From Gemmatimonadales bacterium (GTDB lineage: Bacteria; Gemmatimonadota; Gemmatimonadetes; Longimicrobiales; Gaopeijiaceae): 36,481 nt of DNA. Positions 9,491 to 20,000 of this stretch are shown here, one piece after another (position 1 is the stretch's first letter; every line of letters begins with the position of its first letter). The stretch is from assembly GCA_020344755.1 (NCBI GenBank), contig CP070829.1, forward strand, positions 1,436,765 through 1,473,245, read 5' to 3'. The notes under the pieces are model-generated. The model had not been told where the DNA came from. It made no database searches and saw only the letters and a list, made by a program, of their open reading frames with translations. The position numbers and the translations under genes are program-made.

Positions 9491-11612
9491 GGATCGCCCG
9501 GGCTCCCACCTGGAACGTCCGGCCCGGTCCCGGCTCGTAGTAGCGGCCTCCGAACGCATTGACCACCACCGACGAGACGTAGTCCGCGTCCAGGAGGTTC
9601 TGGACCGACACCCAGGGGGTGATCCGCATCCCACCGAGCGCCAGGTCCCGGAGACCGGCCCGGACTCCCAGGAGGGTGTAGGCGTCGGCCTCGTTCTCGT
9701 TGTCGTCATCGGTGGGAACGGACCCGCTCAGGCGGATTCCCCCTTCCCAGAAGGCCCGCTCCAGGTCCTGTCGGACCACCGCCTCCAGCAGGTGGGGCGC
9801 CCGTCCGGGCACCCGGTTTCCGTCCAGGTCACCTCCCCGGAATCGGGCGTCCACCCAGGTATAGGCGAGTCGCCCGGTTACGCCCCCCTCCAGCGCCAGC
9901 CTGGCGGCCGCCTCCAACCCCTTGTAGCGGGACTCGCCCTCGTTCCGGAAGTAGGTGCGGCCCGGGTCGGAGGGGACCTCGAAGGGGATGAGTTCGTCCC
10001 TGAGGTCGGTGACGAATCCGACGAGCTCGAGTCCCACGCGGCGAGCGAGCTGCGCCTGGACTCCCGCCTCCACCGTCCACCCGGTGGTGGGCTCCAGGTC
10101 CGGGTTGAAGCCGCCGGAACCGTCGGGGCGGTTGGCGAGCTCCGTGGTGGTGGGTGTCTGGAGGAAGGTGGAGAACGAGGTGAACGCGCGGATCCTGCCC
10201 ACGTCGACACTCGCCCCCAGGGAGGGGCTCCACGCATCCAGGGTCCGGTTGCCCGACTCGTCCAATCCGTCCGCGGGAATCAGCCGGTCCTCCACGGAGA
10301 ACCGGATCCGATCGTACCTCAGCGCCAGGTGGAGGTCGACTGGGCCGGGGCTCAAGGCGAGGGCGGCATAGCCGCCCAGCCCCGTGACCGCCTCGTTCTG
10401 CCGGAGGGTCAGGGCCCCGGCCTCGCCGCCGTCGTTGTCGAAGTTCCTCCGCTCGTCCCGCTGCGCCTCCACCTCGAGGCCCGCATCCCAGCGGACGGGG
10501 GCCGATCCCCCTCCCAGCGCCACACGGCCACCCAGGGCCGTTCTTCCAAGGTCGATGATCGTGTTGGGGATGGGGTTGGTCAGGTCTCGTGTCAGGCCCC
10601 ACGCGGCGGCCGTGACGTCCCGGTTGCCGTTCCCCAGGGGCCGGACCCAACGGGCGCCCAGCTGCGCCTGGCGGATCTCCTTCCCCGTGCCCTGCCGGAC
10701 GTTGAAGCCCCAGGCGGAACGATCCGGGTCTCCCAGGGAGTCGGCGGGAAGGGAGCCGGGATTCTCGGCATCCAGATCCACACCGGCAGCGACCACGCTC
10801 AGCCGTCCGCCGGCCAGCTCCCGCTCGTGACGCGCCGTGACCGTCCAGCGTTCCGCCTCGCCGTAGGTCCCTCCGTCCACCGGGTTCGACCGAAACCCGC
10901 CGTAGTCGAGCCGGGTGATCTGCACCCGGGAGCTCGTGCCGGCCGACCCCGACTCCGCGGCGCCCGTCAGCCGGAGAAGGCCGTGGCTTCCACCCTCGGA
11001 GCCCAGGATGTAACGCCGACCCGGGTCCGGACGGCTGCTTTCCAGAAGGAGCACGCCCCCGGCTCCATTCCCGTACAACGCGGCGGCGGGACCTCGCAGG
11101 AGCTCGACCCGTCCCAGCGCGCCCCCGTCCACGTGGTCCACGGTGGCCTGGCCATCCGGAAGCGTCGCCGGTATGCCGTCCAGATAGATTCGCAGGCCCC
11201 GGACCCCGAACTGCGACCGGGAGCCGAAACCCCGTACCGCGAACCGTTCCCCCACGGCGAAGTTGTAGCGGTTCTGGACCTGGAGCCCCGGGAGGGCGAC
11301 CAACGCCTCGGAAAGGAACGCCGTCGGGCGCGTGGGTGCGAGTTCACCGGCGCCGAGGCCCGCCACGGCGTATGGGGTACGGGCGCCCAAGGCATTGGAC
11401 CGGAGGACCTGGACCTGGAGTGGTGTCAGGGGGATGACCGAGTCCACCGCCAGCGTGTCGCGCACCTGGCCCGCCGCCGGGCGAGTGACGGAGGCCGCGA
11501 TGACCAGGAGGATCAGGGCAGGAGCGATGGCGGGTCGGGGTCGGTGGAGCAGCATGGGTGCGGTCTCTTGAGTCACGATGTTCGGCAACGATGGATGCGG
11601 CTGGGACTTCAT
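9480..11612 (-). CDS. TonB-dependent outer-membrane receptor
   Basis: This 710-residue receptor has a signal peptide (ALILLVIAASVTRPAAGQ), then a plug domain with RGFGSRSQFGVRGLRIYLDG and the closing motif ELLRGPAAALYGNGAGGVLL. A 22-strand-type barrel fills the remainder and ends with a typical aromatic/hydrophobic strand (RYYEPGPGRTFQVGARAILNR). The ATG at 11612 overlaps the stop of the upstream DUF1028 gene by 4 bases (ATGA); an internal ATG at 11555 would give a more normal signal peptide. It imports a ligand across the outer membrane with energy from TonB. The plug resembles FecA/iron-chelate receptors, but the partner gene suggests that other ligands are possible. Confidence 0.94.
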   Translation of the reverse strand: MKSQPHPSLPNIVTQETAPMLLHRPRPAIAPALILLVIAASVTRPAAGQVRDTLAVDSVIPLTPLQVQVLRSNALGARTPYAVAGLGAGELAPTRPTAFLSEALVALPGLQVQNRYNFAVGERFAVRGFGSRSQFGVRGLRIYLDGIPATLPDGQATVDHVDGGALGRVELLRGPAAALYGNGAGGVLLLESSRPDPGRRYILGSEGGSHGLLRLTGAAESGSAGTSSRVQITRLDYGGFRSNPVDGGTYGEAERWTVTARHERELAGGRLSVVAAGVDLDAENPGSLPADSLGDPDRSAWGFNVRQGTGKEIRQAQLGARWVRPLGNGNRDVTAAAWGLTRDLTNPIPNTIIDLGRTALGGRVALGGGSAPVRWDAGLEVEAQRDERRNFDNDGGEAGALTLRQNEAVTGLGGYAALALSPGPVDLHLALRYDRIRFSVEDRLIPADGLDESGNRTLDAWSPSLGASVDVGRIRAFTSFSTFLQTPTTTELANRPDGSGGFNPDLEPTTGWTVEAGVQAQLARRVGLELVGFVTDLRDELIPFEVPSDPGRTYFRNEGESRYKGLEAAARLALEGGVTGRLAYTWVDARFRGGDLDGNRVPGRAPHLLEAVVRQDLERAFWEGGIRLSGSVPTDDDNENEADAYTLLGVRAGLRDLALGGMRITPWVSVQNLLDADYVSSVVVNAFGGRYYEPGPGRTFQVGARAILNR

Positions 11613-12724
11613 CGGCGGATCTGTGTGAACGGACGGATCCTTCGCCGGGCCTCCGATTCCAGGCCGGCCTCCTCCAGGGCGATCCAGAGGCGTCGCACCA
11701 CCTCGCCGTCCACCAAGGAGGGCGGAACCCCCATGGATGCTGTCGCCAGCCCCTGGTCGGACCGGAACGCGTCCACCGCCGACTGGGCCTCGGCGTCGAA
11801 TTCCATGAGCTGCTCCCGGGGGAGCGAGTCGGTTCCGGGCCGAAGATACCCAAGGAGGTGCAGGATGATCTTCAGCTGGGCCACATCCCCGCCGGCGTAA
11901 CCCTGAAGGGCCCGGTACCCCAGCGTACCCGCCACCGTGTCATGGATCCGCCGGAGCTCCTCCACGGGCTTCGGGTGCTCGCAGACGTGGATGAACACGG
12001 TCTGGCCGTCCGGGCGCCGAGCCACCTCGGGCCGGGGGTCCGCCACCAGCACGGCGGCGGATTGGATCCGGCCGTGACGCAAGTCCCCGCCCTCGGCTTG
12101 CCCGGCCTGGAGGGCTCCCACGAGACGGTCTGCCAGATGGCGTCCGGAGTGGCGAGTCGCCTCGAAGCTCTCCGCCACCGCGTCCAACACCTCCGGGCCC
12201 ACCAGGAGATTCCCCTGGACCGCGTAGCCTGGGCCGGCCCGGTGGCCGGCCCAGGAGACCGTCTCGCCCCCGGTGTGCTGAGCCGTACGGCCGTCGGCGG
12301 AGACGATCCCCACCTGCCGGCGGGGAGCCCCGGGATCGCCGGCGAGAAGGGTCGCCAGGGCGTCGCGGGGATCCGCGCCGTCCTGGAGGAGGTCCAGGAT
12401 CTCGGTTCCGTATTCCACACGGGTGCTGGCCTGGGTGGCCACGGCTCCCACTCCCGCTCGGACCCACGGGACGCCGTTCCCGACACAGCTGTTGCGTGTG
12501 GTGACCGCCACACCGGTCTCCCCCGTCTCGGGATCCACCGCCGCGATGGAGAAGGTATGGAAGACCCAATCCCCGTGGCCGGTCACCGCCTCGGAGACGG
12601 CGGCGGAGGCGGGCGGCTCCTCCTGCTCCGGATGGACCTGGGCCACCCCGGGACGGGGCGGAAGCAGGACCCAAGCGAGGAGGAGGCACGCCGAAGGGAG
12701 GCTGGATGCGGATGACCGGTGCAT
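11609..12724 (-). CDS. exported DUF1028-family (Ntn-hydrolase-like) protein with C-terminal peptidoglycan-binding-like domain
   Basis: This 371-residue protein has an N-terminal signal peptide (ACLLLAWVLLPPRPGVAQ). The DUF1028 domain starts around residue 55 with HTFSIAAVDPETGETGVAV. It contains VRAGVGAVATQASTRVEYG and AGDPGAPRRQVGIVSADGR, which are diagnostic of this family. The Thr before FSIAA occupies the position used as nucleophile in N-terminal hydrolases, though here it lies internally and would require processing. The last 110 residues look like the PG_binding_2-type domain usually attached to DUF1028. The stop overlaps the receptor start by ATGA, so the two are co-translated. The reaction is unknown; a hydrolytic role feeding the receptor is inference. 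Confidence 0.88.
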   Translation of the reverse strand: MHRSSASSLPSACLLLAWVLLPPRPGVAQVHPEQEEPPASAAVSEAVTGHGDWVFHTFSIAAVDPETGETGVAVTTRNSCVGNGVPWVRAGVGAVATQASTRVEYGTEILDLLQDGADPRDALATLLAGDPGAPRRQVGIVSADGRTAQHTGGETVSWAGHRAGPGYAVQGNLLVGPEVLDAVAESFEATRHSGRHLADRLVGALQAGQAEGGDLRHGRIQSAAVLVADPRPEVARRPDGQTVFIHVCEHPKPVEELRRIHDTVAGTLGYRALQGYAGGDVAQLKIILHLLGYLRPGTDSLPREQLMEFDAEAQSAVDAFRSDQGLATASMGVPPSLVDGEVVRRLWIALEEAGLESEARRRIRPFTQIRR

Positions 12725-12838
12725 GGGGCCGTGGGGCTGGGGCAGCGAGGGTTCAGGGGGACCGGATCGGGGCACGATGCCGGGCCCGGGGAATGTAGGG
12801 GACTGACGGCCCGATGGGGATGCGCGTAGCTTCGTGGG

Positions 12839-14164
12839 ATGACCCATCGACTCGATCCCGTCCCGCCGGAGCGCCTTCGAGCCCGGCAGCAGGCGGCTGC
12901 GGCGCCCCTGGGCTCCGGGGCCATGATCCTCCCGGCCGCGCCGGTCCAATACCGTTCTCACGACACCGAGCGGCCGTACCGTGCCGACAGTGAGCTGTTC
13001 TGGCTGACGGGGCTGACGGCCCCCGGCGTGGTCGCGGTCCTCCGAGCCGAGGCGGGGGAGCCTCACCTGACCCTATTCGTCCCGCCCAGGGACCCGAAGG
13101 AGGAGTTGTGGTCGGGTCCGCGGCCCGACCCGGAGGCAGTGGGGGAGCAGGTGGGTGCCGACCAGCTGCATCCGACCACCGCCATGAGCGAGGTCCTACC
13201 GAAGATCCTGGACGAAAGCGACTCGGTGTACATCCGGCTCGGCGGGAACGAATCCCTGGAGAGCCTGGTGGTGGAGGCCCTTCGCCGCTCCCGGGGACGA
13301 GGACAGCGACGGGGAACGGGACCCCGGAGGGTCGTGGACCCGGGTGAGATCCTGGACGAGCTCCGGCTCCGCAAAGATCCGTATGAGGTGGAGCGGATAC
13401 GCCAGGCCGCCGCCATCACGCTGCGGGGCTTCAGGGCCCTGGAGGCGGAGCTCGCCCCGGGGGTGCCCGAGTGGCGACTGCAGGCGGTCTTGGAGTCCGT
13501 ATTCAGGGGGGAGGGAGGCGACGGGCCCGCCTATCCCTCCATCGTGGCCAGTGGGTCGAACGCGTGCGTCCTCCACTACGCCGCCAATGACAGGGTCGCG
13601 GGGCCCGGGGATCTGGTCCTGGTCGATGCCGGGGCGGCCGTGGGTCTCTACGCGGCGGACGTCACCAGGACCTACCCTGTGAGCAGGCGCTTCACCCCGG
13701 AGCAGGGGGCCGTGTACGAAGTCGTGGACCAGGCACGCCATGCCGCCGTCGAGGCGATCCGGCCGGGCACGAGCATCGAGGAGGTGCACGTGGCTGCAGT
13801 CACCAGGATCACCGAAGGGCTGGTGGAGCTGGGCCTCCTGGAGGGAGAGGTCGAGGGGCTCGTGGAGCAGGAAGCCCACAAGCCCTTCTTCCCCCACCAG
13901 ACGTCCCACTGGCTCGGATTGGACGTGCACGACGTGGGTGCCTACGGCCGAGCGGGTGTCTCCCGGGTGCTGGAGCCCGGGATGGTCCTCACCGTGGAGC
14001 CGGGCCTCTACTTCGGGGCCGGTGCCATGGACGCCGCGGCTGAGAAGGCCGGGCGCTACGCGGGACTGGGAGTCCGCCTCGAGGACGACGTTCTGGTTAC
14101 CCCGGACGGGTGGGAGAACCTCACGGGTGCCCTCCCTACGGCCGGGTGGGTCCAGCCCGGCTAG
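12839..14164 (+). CDS. pepP: Xaa-Pro aminopeptidase (aminopeptidase P family)
   Basis: This 441-residue metallopeptidase removes N-terminal residues preceding proline. The N-terminal creatinase-like domain (residues 1-170) contains FWLTGL and LFVPPRDP. The pita-bread catalytic domain holds the expected metal ligands: Asp in LVDAGA, Asp in AADVTRTY, His in HQTSHWLGLDVHD, Glu in LTVEPG and Glu in VRLEDD. The overall length equals that of E. coli PepP, so this is the bacterial PepP type rather than the shorter PepQ. The ATG at 12839 has only a weak G-rich ribosome-binding stretch. It is divergent from the DUF1028 gene (114-base spacer) and overlaps the convergent MTHFR-like gene by 4 bases (CTAG). 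Confidence 0.93.
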   Translation: MTHRLDPVPPERLRARQQAAAAPLGSGAMILPAAPVQYRSHDTERPYRADSELFWLTGLTAPGVVAVLRAEAGEPHLTLFVPPRDPKEELWSGPRPDPEAVGEQVGADQLHPTTAMSEVLPKILDESDSVYIRLGGNESLESLVVEALRRSRGRGQRRGTGPRRVVDPGEILDELRLRKDPYEVERIRQAAAITLRGFRALEAELAPGVPEWRLQAVLESVFRGEGGDGPAYPSIVASGSNACVLHYAANDRVAGPGDLVLVDAGAAVGLYAADVTRTYPVSRRFTPEQGAVYEVVDQARHAAVEAIRPGTSIEEVHVAAVTRITEGLVELGLLEGEVEGLVEQEAHKPFFPHQTSHWLGLDVHDVGAYGRAGVSRVLEPGMVLTVEPGLYFGAGAMDAAAEKAGRYAGLGVRLEDDVLVTPDGWENLTGALPTAGWVQPG

Positions 14165-15027
14165 CGACTCGCCGCCTCCAGGATCCTGCGCAGGCGTCGC
14201 CCGGCGCCCCGAAAGCCCAGGTTGCTCAGGTAGACGCCGGCGGCTCCGGCGTCCAGGAGCGCCCGGACGCTCCGGCCGCAGATCTCCTCCGCCGAGGCAC
14301 CCGCCTCGAACTCGGCGGTGATCTCCCGGGCGGGGACGGGAAAGTACTGGCCAAGCCGCTCCAAAGTCCCGGGATTGGCGCTCCGGTAGAGAAAGACCCC
14401 GGCGAGCCCCCGGAGGTGCGAGGCGCCCCGGTTCTCGAGCTCCCTTTGGAGCGCCTCCACGGAGCCGGCGGTGTGGTGGGAGACCACCTGCGTGAGGTAG
14501 AAGGTGGCGTGGAAGTCGGGTGCCGTGAGGAATCCCGCCTGCTCCTCCGCGGGACGGTGGGGGTTGGCCCAGCCCCCCAGACCCAGGGCCGGTACGCGGC
14601 GTCGGATCCGTTCCCGGAGCAGGTGGGCGTGGGGGACGCAACGGGGGGGGCCGACGTCCTTGTCGCCGCCCACAACCGTCAGCGCCTCGATCCCGGCGGC
14701 CGCGGCACGCTGGGCGTAGAGGAGGCAGTACTCCAACGAGTGCTTGCTGGTGAGAATGGGGACCACCCGGTCCCGGGAAACCTCTTCCGGGAGGTTCGCC
14801 ATGAGGTGCGCCAGGTTCTCCTCCTCGGCCTTTCCCACCGCGTTGTCGGTGACGAAGACGAACCGGCCCTGTCCGGCAAATCGACGGAGCACGTGGTGGA
14901 GGTCGATCCACGCCTCCATGGTGTCGCCGGTATCCAGCTCCGCCGGCGGGGGGCGGAGCTCCACCGCCACCACCGGTTCACTTCCGGAAAGTTCACGGAC
15001 CAGGGCCGCGTCGGAGGTGGGGATCAT
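14161..15027 (-). CDS. stand-alone methylenetetrahydrofolate reductase-like TIM-barrel protein
   Basis: The protein has 288 residues and is MetF-like. The early strand VVAVELRPPP carries the catalytic-type Glu of MTHFR, and LTVVGGDKD holds the Asp near the flavin. FYLTQVV keeps the Gln of the folate pocket, but the acidic residue usually after TQ-aromatic is replaced (VSHHTAG). GVFLYRSANPGTL is the later conserved region. The ATG at 15027 follows a good GGGAGG; ATG 15090 would add a low-complexity 21-residue leader. It is the third gene in the methionine operon and follows a fused MTHFR domain, so it may be a specialised paralogue. Whether it reduces methylene-THF or another substrate cannot be said. 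Confidence 0.8.
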   Translation of the reverse strand: MIPTSDAALVRELSGSEPVVAVELRPPPAELDTGDTMEAWIDLHHVLRRFAGQGRFVFVTDNAVGKAEEENLAHLMANLPEEVSRDRVVPILTSKHSLEYCLLYAQRAAAAGIEALTVVGGDKDVGPPRCVPHAHLLRERIRRRVPALGLGGWANPHRPAEEQAGFLTAPDFHATFYLTQVVSHHTAGSVEALQRELENRGASHLRGLAGVFLYRSANPGTLERLGQYFPVPAREITAEFEAGASAEEICGRSVRALLDAGAAGVYLSNLGFRGAGRRLRRILEAASR

Positions 15028-15103
15028 CCCACCTCCCGGATTCGCGGGAGGGGCCGAAGCGCTCCGCGGCGGAGCGGTCGGCCGGCGCATCGGCCTGGGG
15101 TCT

Positions 15104-17038
15104 TCACGAGACCGGCTCCAGCCCCTCGAGCACCGACAGGGCCAGCGTCACGTCACCCCCCGGGGTGGAGATGTGGAACCCGTCCACTTCACGCTGCAGC
15201 GACCGGGCCACCTCCAGGGCCAGAGCGACCCCTTCGGCCCGGGCGGCCTCGGGGCCCCGCTCAGCGGCGCGCCGCATGCGGTCGAGGACCCAGTCCGGGA
15301 CCTGGACTCCGGGCACCTCGTTGGCGAGGAACTCGGCGTTTCGAAGGGACAGGAAGGGCCAGATCCCCACGATGATGGGGAAGTCGGCGGCGCCGCTGTC
15401 CTTCCGGAACCGGTGAAGCGTTTCGGGATCGAACAGGGGCTGGGTGACGGCGAAGTCCGCCCCGGCCTCGAGCTTGTAGGTGAATCGTCGAAGTTCGCGC
15501 TCCCGGTCCACCGCGCCGGGATTGGCCGCCACCCCCACCACGAAGGGAGTTGGGGAGCCGATGCTGGCGCCTCCCGGATCCACCCCTTGGTTCAGCCCAT
15601 TCACGACATTGGTGAGGCCGATGCTGTCGATGTCGAAGACGTGGGTGGCGTCGGCGTACGGCCCCTCCACCGGTGGATCGCCGCTCACCAGCAGCAGGTT
15701 GCGGATCCCGTCCGCCGCCGCGCCCAGGAGATCCGACAGCATGCCCATCATGTTGCGGTCGCGGCAGGTGTAGTGCATGAGGGGCTCGATTCCCACCTCC
15801 CGGAGAATCAGGCCGGCGGCAGGGAGCGCCGCCATGCGGGACCTCCCCCGGGTGGAGTCCAGGACGCCGATGGCGTGGGCTCCCGCCTTCTTGGCCCTTC
15901 GTGCCGCCTCCAGGAAGCCGCCGGTGTCCCAACCGTGGGGCGGCGTGAGCTCCACGGTGAAGACCGGCCGCCCCTGGGCGAGGCGCTCCCCCATCTCCGA
16001 GCGCGAAGCCAGGGGATAGGCGGGTTCCACTTCCTCCCGCTCCTCCGGAAGGTCCACCTGCACCGAAGGGTGCCGGGGGTGGAAGCCACGGATCATCCGA
16101 GCCATGTGCCGGGTGTGTTCCGGAGTCGTCCCGCAGCACCCGCCGACGAACCGGACGCCGGCTTGGATGAAGCGTCGGCCGTACCGGGCCATGTACTCGG
16201 GGCTGGCCAGATACATCTTCCGGTCTCCAACGGTGCGGGGCAGGCCAGCGTTCGGCTGGGCGGAGAGCGGGACGTCCAGCGTCTCGGCCAGCAACTCCAT
16301 GGTGTCGAGCATGGCTGCCGGGCCCACCGAGCAGTTCAAGCCCACCACGTCGGCTCCCAGGGCCTGGAGTTGCAGGGCCGCCGTGACCGCGTCCGTTCCC
16401 AGGGCGGTGGTCCCGTCGCTGCCCACCGTGAATTGCGCGAAGACCGGGAGGTCCGTGAGGGACCGCGCCGTCCGGAGCGCCGTCTCCAGCTCGTGGAGGT
16501 CCGCGAAGGTCTCCAGGATGATGCCGTCCGCCCCTCCTTCCAGGAGGCCGGACATCTGTCGGCGGAAGAAGTCCTCCGCCTCCTGGACGGCCGTGGGTCC
16601 CCAGGGCTCCAGGCGGACGCCCAGGGGTCCGACGGCGCCGAGGACGAAGGCCCGGTCCGACGCCGCCTTCCGCGCCAGCTTCGCCGCGGCACGGTTGAGC
16701 TCCTCGGTGCGATCCTCCAGCCCGTACGCCGACAGCTTGACGGGGTTCGCGCCGAAGGTGTTCGTCTCCAGGATCTGGGCTCCGGCCTCCACGTACTCCC
16801 GGTGGATGGCTTCCACCAGCTCGGGTTGGTCCAGAACCAGGGCGTCGTAGCAGACGTTCACGAACACCCCGCGGTCGTACAGGACCGTGCCCATGGCCCC
16901 GTCCACCAGGTGGGCTTCGTCGTCCTCCAGGAACCGCCGGAGGGAGCGTTCCTGTGAGGTCCCGGAGTCCGCGAGGGGCGCCGTCTCCGACCCGGGGGAT
17001 TCCCTCCGGGATTCGGCTTCGTTTCCGGTCGGCTTCAT
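15104..17038 (-). CDS. bifunctional homocysteine S-methyltransferase / methylenetetrahydrofolate reductase (YitJ type)
   Basis: This 644-residue two-domain enzyme carries a homocysteine methyltransferase domain in its N-terminal half: [12 protein letters not shown] opens the barrel, and the zinc cysteines are in GLNCSVGP and [11 protein letters not shown]. The C-terminal half is an MTHFR barrel: [13 protein letters not shown] supplies the catalytic Glu, LLLVSGDPP the Asp, and [10 protein letters not shown] the Gln and Asp of the folate pocket. The arrangement equals B. subtilis YitJ. The ATG at 17038 overlaps the metH stop by 4 bases (ATGA). It would supply methyl-THF for MetH and may also methylate homocysteine from other donors. 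All landmark residues appear intact in both halves. Confidence 0.92.
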   Translation of the reverse strand: MKPTGNEAESRRESPGSETAPLADSGTSQERSLRRFLEDDEAHLVDGAMGTVLYDRGVFVNVCYDALVLDQPELVEAIHREYVEAGAQILETNTFGANPVKLSAYGLEDRTEELNRAAAKLARKAASDRAFVLGAVGPLGVRLEPWGPTAVQEAEDFFRRQMSGLLEGGADGIILETFADLHELETALRTARSLTDLPVFAQFTVGSDGTTALGTDAVTAALQLQALGADVVGLNCSVGPAAMLDTMELLAETLDVPLSAQPNAGLPRTVGDRKMYLASPEYMARYGRRFIQAGVRFVGGCCGTTPEHTRHMARMIRGFHPRHPSVQVDLPEEREEVEPAYPLASRSEMGERLAQGRPVFTVELTPPHGWDTGGFLEAARRAKKAGAHAIGVLDSTRGRSRMAALPAAGLILREVGIEPLMHYTCRDRNMMGMLSDLLGAAADGIRNLLLVSGDPPVEGPYADATHVFDIDSIGLTNVVNGLNQGVDPGGASIGSPTPFVVGVAANPGAVDRERELRRFTYKLEAGADFAVTQPLFDPETLHRFRKDSGAADFPIIVGIWPFLSLRNAEFLANEVPGVQVPDWVLDRMRRAAERGPEAARAEGVALALEVARSLQREVDGFHISTPGGDVTLALSVLEGLEPVS

Positions 17039-20000
17039 GGCGTGTCTCCCGGGTCGTATCCCAGCGAAGGGGAAAGCCACGCCTCCGCTTCGGCCAGGGT
17101 CATTCCGGCTCGAGCCGCATAGTCCTCCACCTGGTCACGGCCGATCCGGCCCACTCCGAAATAGCCCGAGTCGGGGTGGGAAAGGTACCACCCCGCAACG
17201 GAGGCGGCGGGCATCATGGCGCAGCTCTCGGTGAGCGCCATCCCCAGGGAGGGTGCGTCCAGGAGCCGGAAGATCACACGCTTCCCCGGATGGTCCGGGC
17301 AGGCCGGGTATCCCGGCGCAGGCCGGATGCCCCGATACGTCTCGGCGATGAGCGCGTCGTTGTCGAGCCCCTCCGCCGGGGCATAGGCCCAGAACTCCGT
17401 TCGTACCCGCTGGTGCAGACGCTCCGCGAGGGCCTCGGCGAGGCGGTCGGCCAGGGCGCGAGCCAGGATGGCGTGATAGTCATCGTGCTCCGCCTCGAAC
17501 CTCCCCACGATCTCGTCCAGCCCGACTCCCGCGGTGACCGCGAATGCCCCGAACCAGTCCGCGCCGCCTTCGGTGGCGGGCCGGACGTAGTCCGAGAGGG
17601 AGCGGTTGGGACGCCCGTCCTTGGAGAACTGCTGCCGGAGGAAGGGAACCCTGGCGAGAAGCCCGGGAATCCCGTCCGGAATCGGTCGTCTCGAGCGCAC
17701 GGCGGCCGCCACCGCCGTCCGGGCGGCAGCCTCCGCCTCGGCGGACTGGTAGACGAGGACGTCGTCCACGGCGGCGTGGGCGGGCCAGAGTCCGAGCACC
17801 GCCCGGGCCGTGAGGAGCCTTCCGGTGACGAGGGTCCCGAGGGTTCGGCGGGCGTCCTCCATGAGGGCCCGGGCCTGGGTGCCCGAGACGGGATCGTCCA
17901 GCGCCTCCGGGTATCGGCCCGGGAGCTCCCACGCGGCGAGGAAGGGAGACCAGTCGATGTACTCCGCGAGCTCGTCCAGGGGGTAGTCGTCCCAGCGGTG
18001 GACGCCGGGCCGGGCGGGTTGCGCCGGCTCGTACTCCCTCCATTCCGCCGCGAACCGCCGGACCCGAGCTTCCTCCAGCGAGAGGAGTGGGCCCCCGCTT
18101 CTCCGCCGGGCGAAGCGCTCGCGGAGCGCCTCCTGAGCCGTACGGATCTTCTCCCCGTACTCGTCCCGGCCACGCTCGTCCAGGAGGCTTCCCACCACCC
18201 CCACGGCCCGGGAGGCATCCACGACGTGAACCGTGGTACCGGAGTAGGTGGGAGCGATCTTCACCGCGGTGTGCGTCGCGGAAGTCGTGGCGCCGCCGAT
18301 GAGGAGTGGAAGAGACATGCCCCGGCGCTCCATCTCCGCCGACACGTGCACCATCTGGTCCAACGACGGCGTGATGAGCCCGGAGAGGCCCACCACGTCC
18401 ACCCCTTCCTCCACGGCCCGCTCGAGGATCGTCTCCGCCGGGACCATGACCCCCAGGTCCACCACGCGGAACCCGTTACACTGCAGGACCACACCCACGA
18501 TGTTCTTTCCGATGTCATGGACATCCCCCTTCACCGTGGCCAGGAGCACCGATCCCACCTTCCGGACCTCGCCCGGCTCCTCTTCGGCCTCGAGGAAGGG
18601 GACCAGGTACGCCACCGCCTTCTTCATCACCCGGGCCGACTTCACCACCTGGGGAAGGAACATGCGGCCGTCCCCGAAGAGGTCACCCACCACGTTCATC
18701 CCGTCCATGAGGGGGCCCTCGATGACGTGGAGGGACCGCTCTGCCTGGCGACGGGCCTCCTCCACGTCTTCCTCGACGAAGGCGTCGATCCCGTGGACCA
18801 GGGCATGGGAGAGCCGCTCGCGAACGGGAAGCTCACGCCACGAAAGGTCCTCCTTCCGCTCCGACTCCCGGCCCTGGAGCTGCTCCGCCATTCGCGTCAG
18901 GTGCTCGGTAGCGCCGTCCTTCCTGAGGAAGAGGACGTCCTCCACCGCCTCTTTCAGATCCGCCGGAATGTCGTCGTAGACCATCAACGCTCCGGCGTTG
19001 ACGATGGCCATGTCCATGCCCGCGTGGATCGCGTGATAGAGGAAGGCCGAGTGCATGGCCTCCCGGACGGTGGGGCTCCCGCGGAAGGAGAAGGAGAGGT
19101 TGCTCACCCCGCCGCTCACGAGGGCATGGGGCAGGCTCCGCTTCACGACCCGCACCGTCTCGATGAAGTCCACCGCGTAGCGGTCGTGCTCGGGGATCCC
19201 CGTGGCCACGGCGAAGATATTGGGATCCAGGATGATGTCGTCCGGCGGGAAGCCCAGATCCTCGGTCAGGATCCGGTAGGCACGGGTGAGGATGGAGACG
19301 CGTCGCTCCACCGTGTCCGCCTGCCCCTTCTCGTCGAAGGCCATGACCACCACGGCGGCGCCGTAGGCTCGAGCCAGCCGGGCCTGATGCCGGAACTCCG
19401 CCTCCCCCTCCTTGAGTGAGACCGAGTTCACGACGCCCTTGCCCTGAATGCATCGGAGCCCGGCCTCCAGGACCTCCCACCGCGAGGAGTCGAGCATGAC
19501 GGGAATCCGGGAGATGTCCGGCTCGCTCGCCATCAGGTTCAGGAATCTGCGCATGGCCGCCACCGAATCCAGGAGCCCCTCGTCCATGTTCACATCGAGG
19601 ATCTGGGCTCCCCCCTCCACCTGGTCCCGCGCCACGTCGAGGGCGGAGGCGTAGTCCTCCTCGGCGATGAGCCGCCGGAAGCGGCGAGATCCGGTGACGT
19701 TCGTCCGCTCCCCCACGTTCACGAAAAGGGAGTCGTCGCCGATGGATACGGCCTCGAGCCCAGAGAGGCGCGTCCGGGTCTCCAGGCGTGGGATGGGTCG
19801 CGGGGGAAGTCCTTGCACGGCCTGGGCAAGGGCGCGGATGTGCTCCGGGGTCGTACCGCAGCATCCGCCGACGATGTTCACGAAGCCGCTCCGGGCGAAC
19901 TCCTCCAGCGCTCCCGCCATCTCCTCCGGGGAGAGGTCGTACTCCCCCATGGCATTGGGGAGGCCGGCGTTGGGGTGACAAGAGACGAAGCACTCGGCCA

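Noticed and set aside
14643..14650. Run of eight G in the MTHFR-like gene, possible phase-variable tract
   Set aside because: It encodes normal Pro-Pro in frame, and such runs are expected at this GC content; no supporting repeat or start-proximal position.
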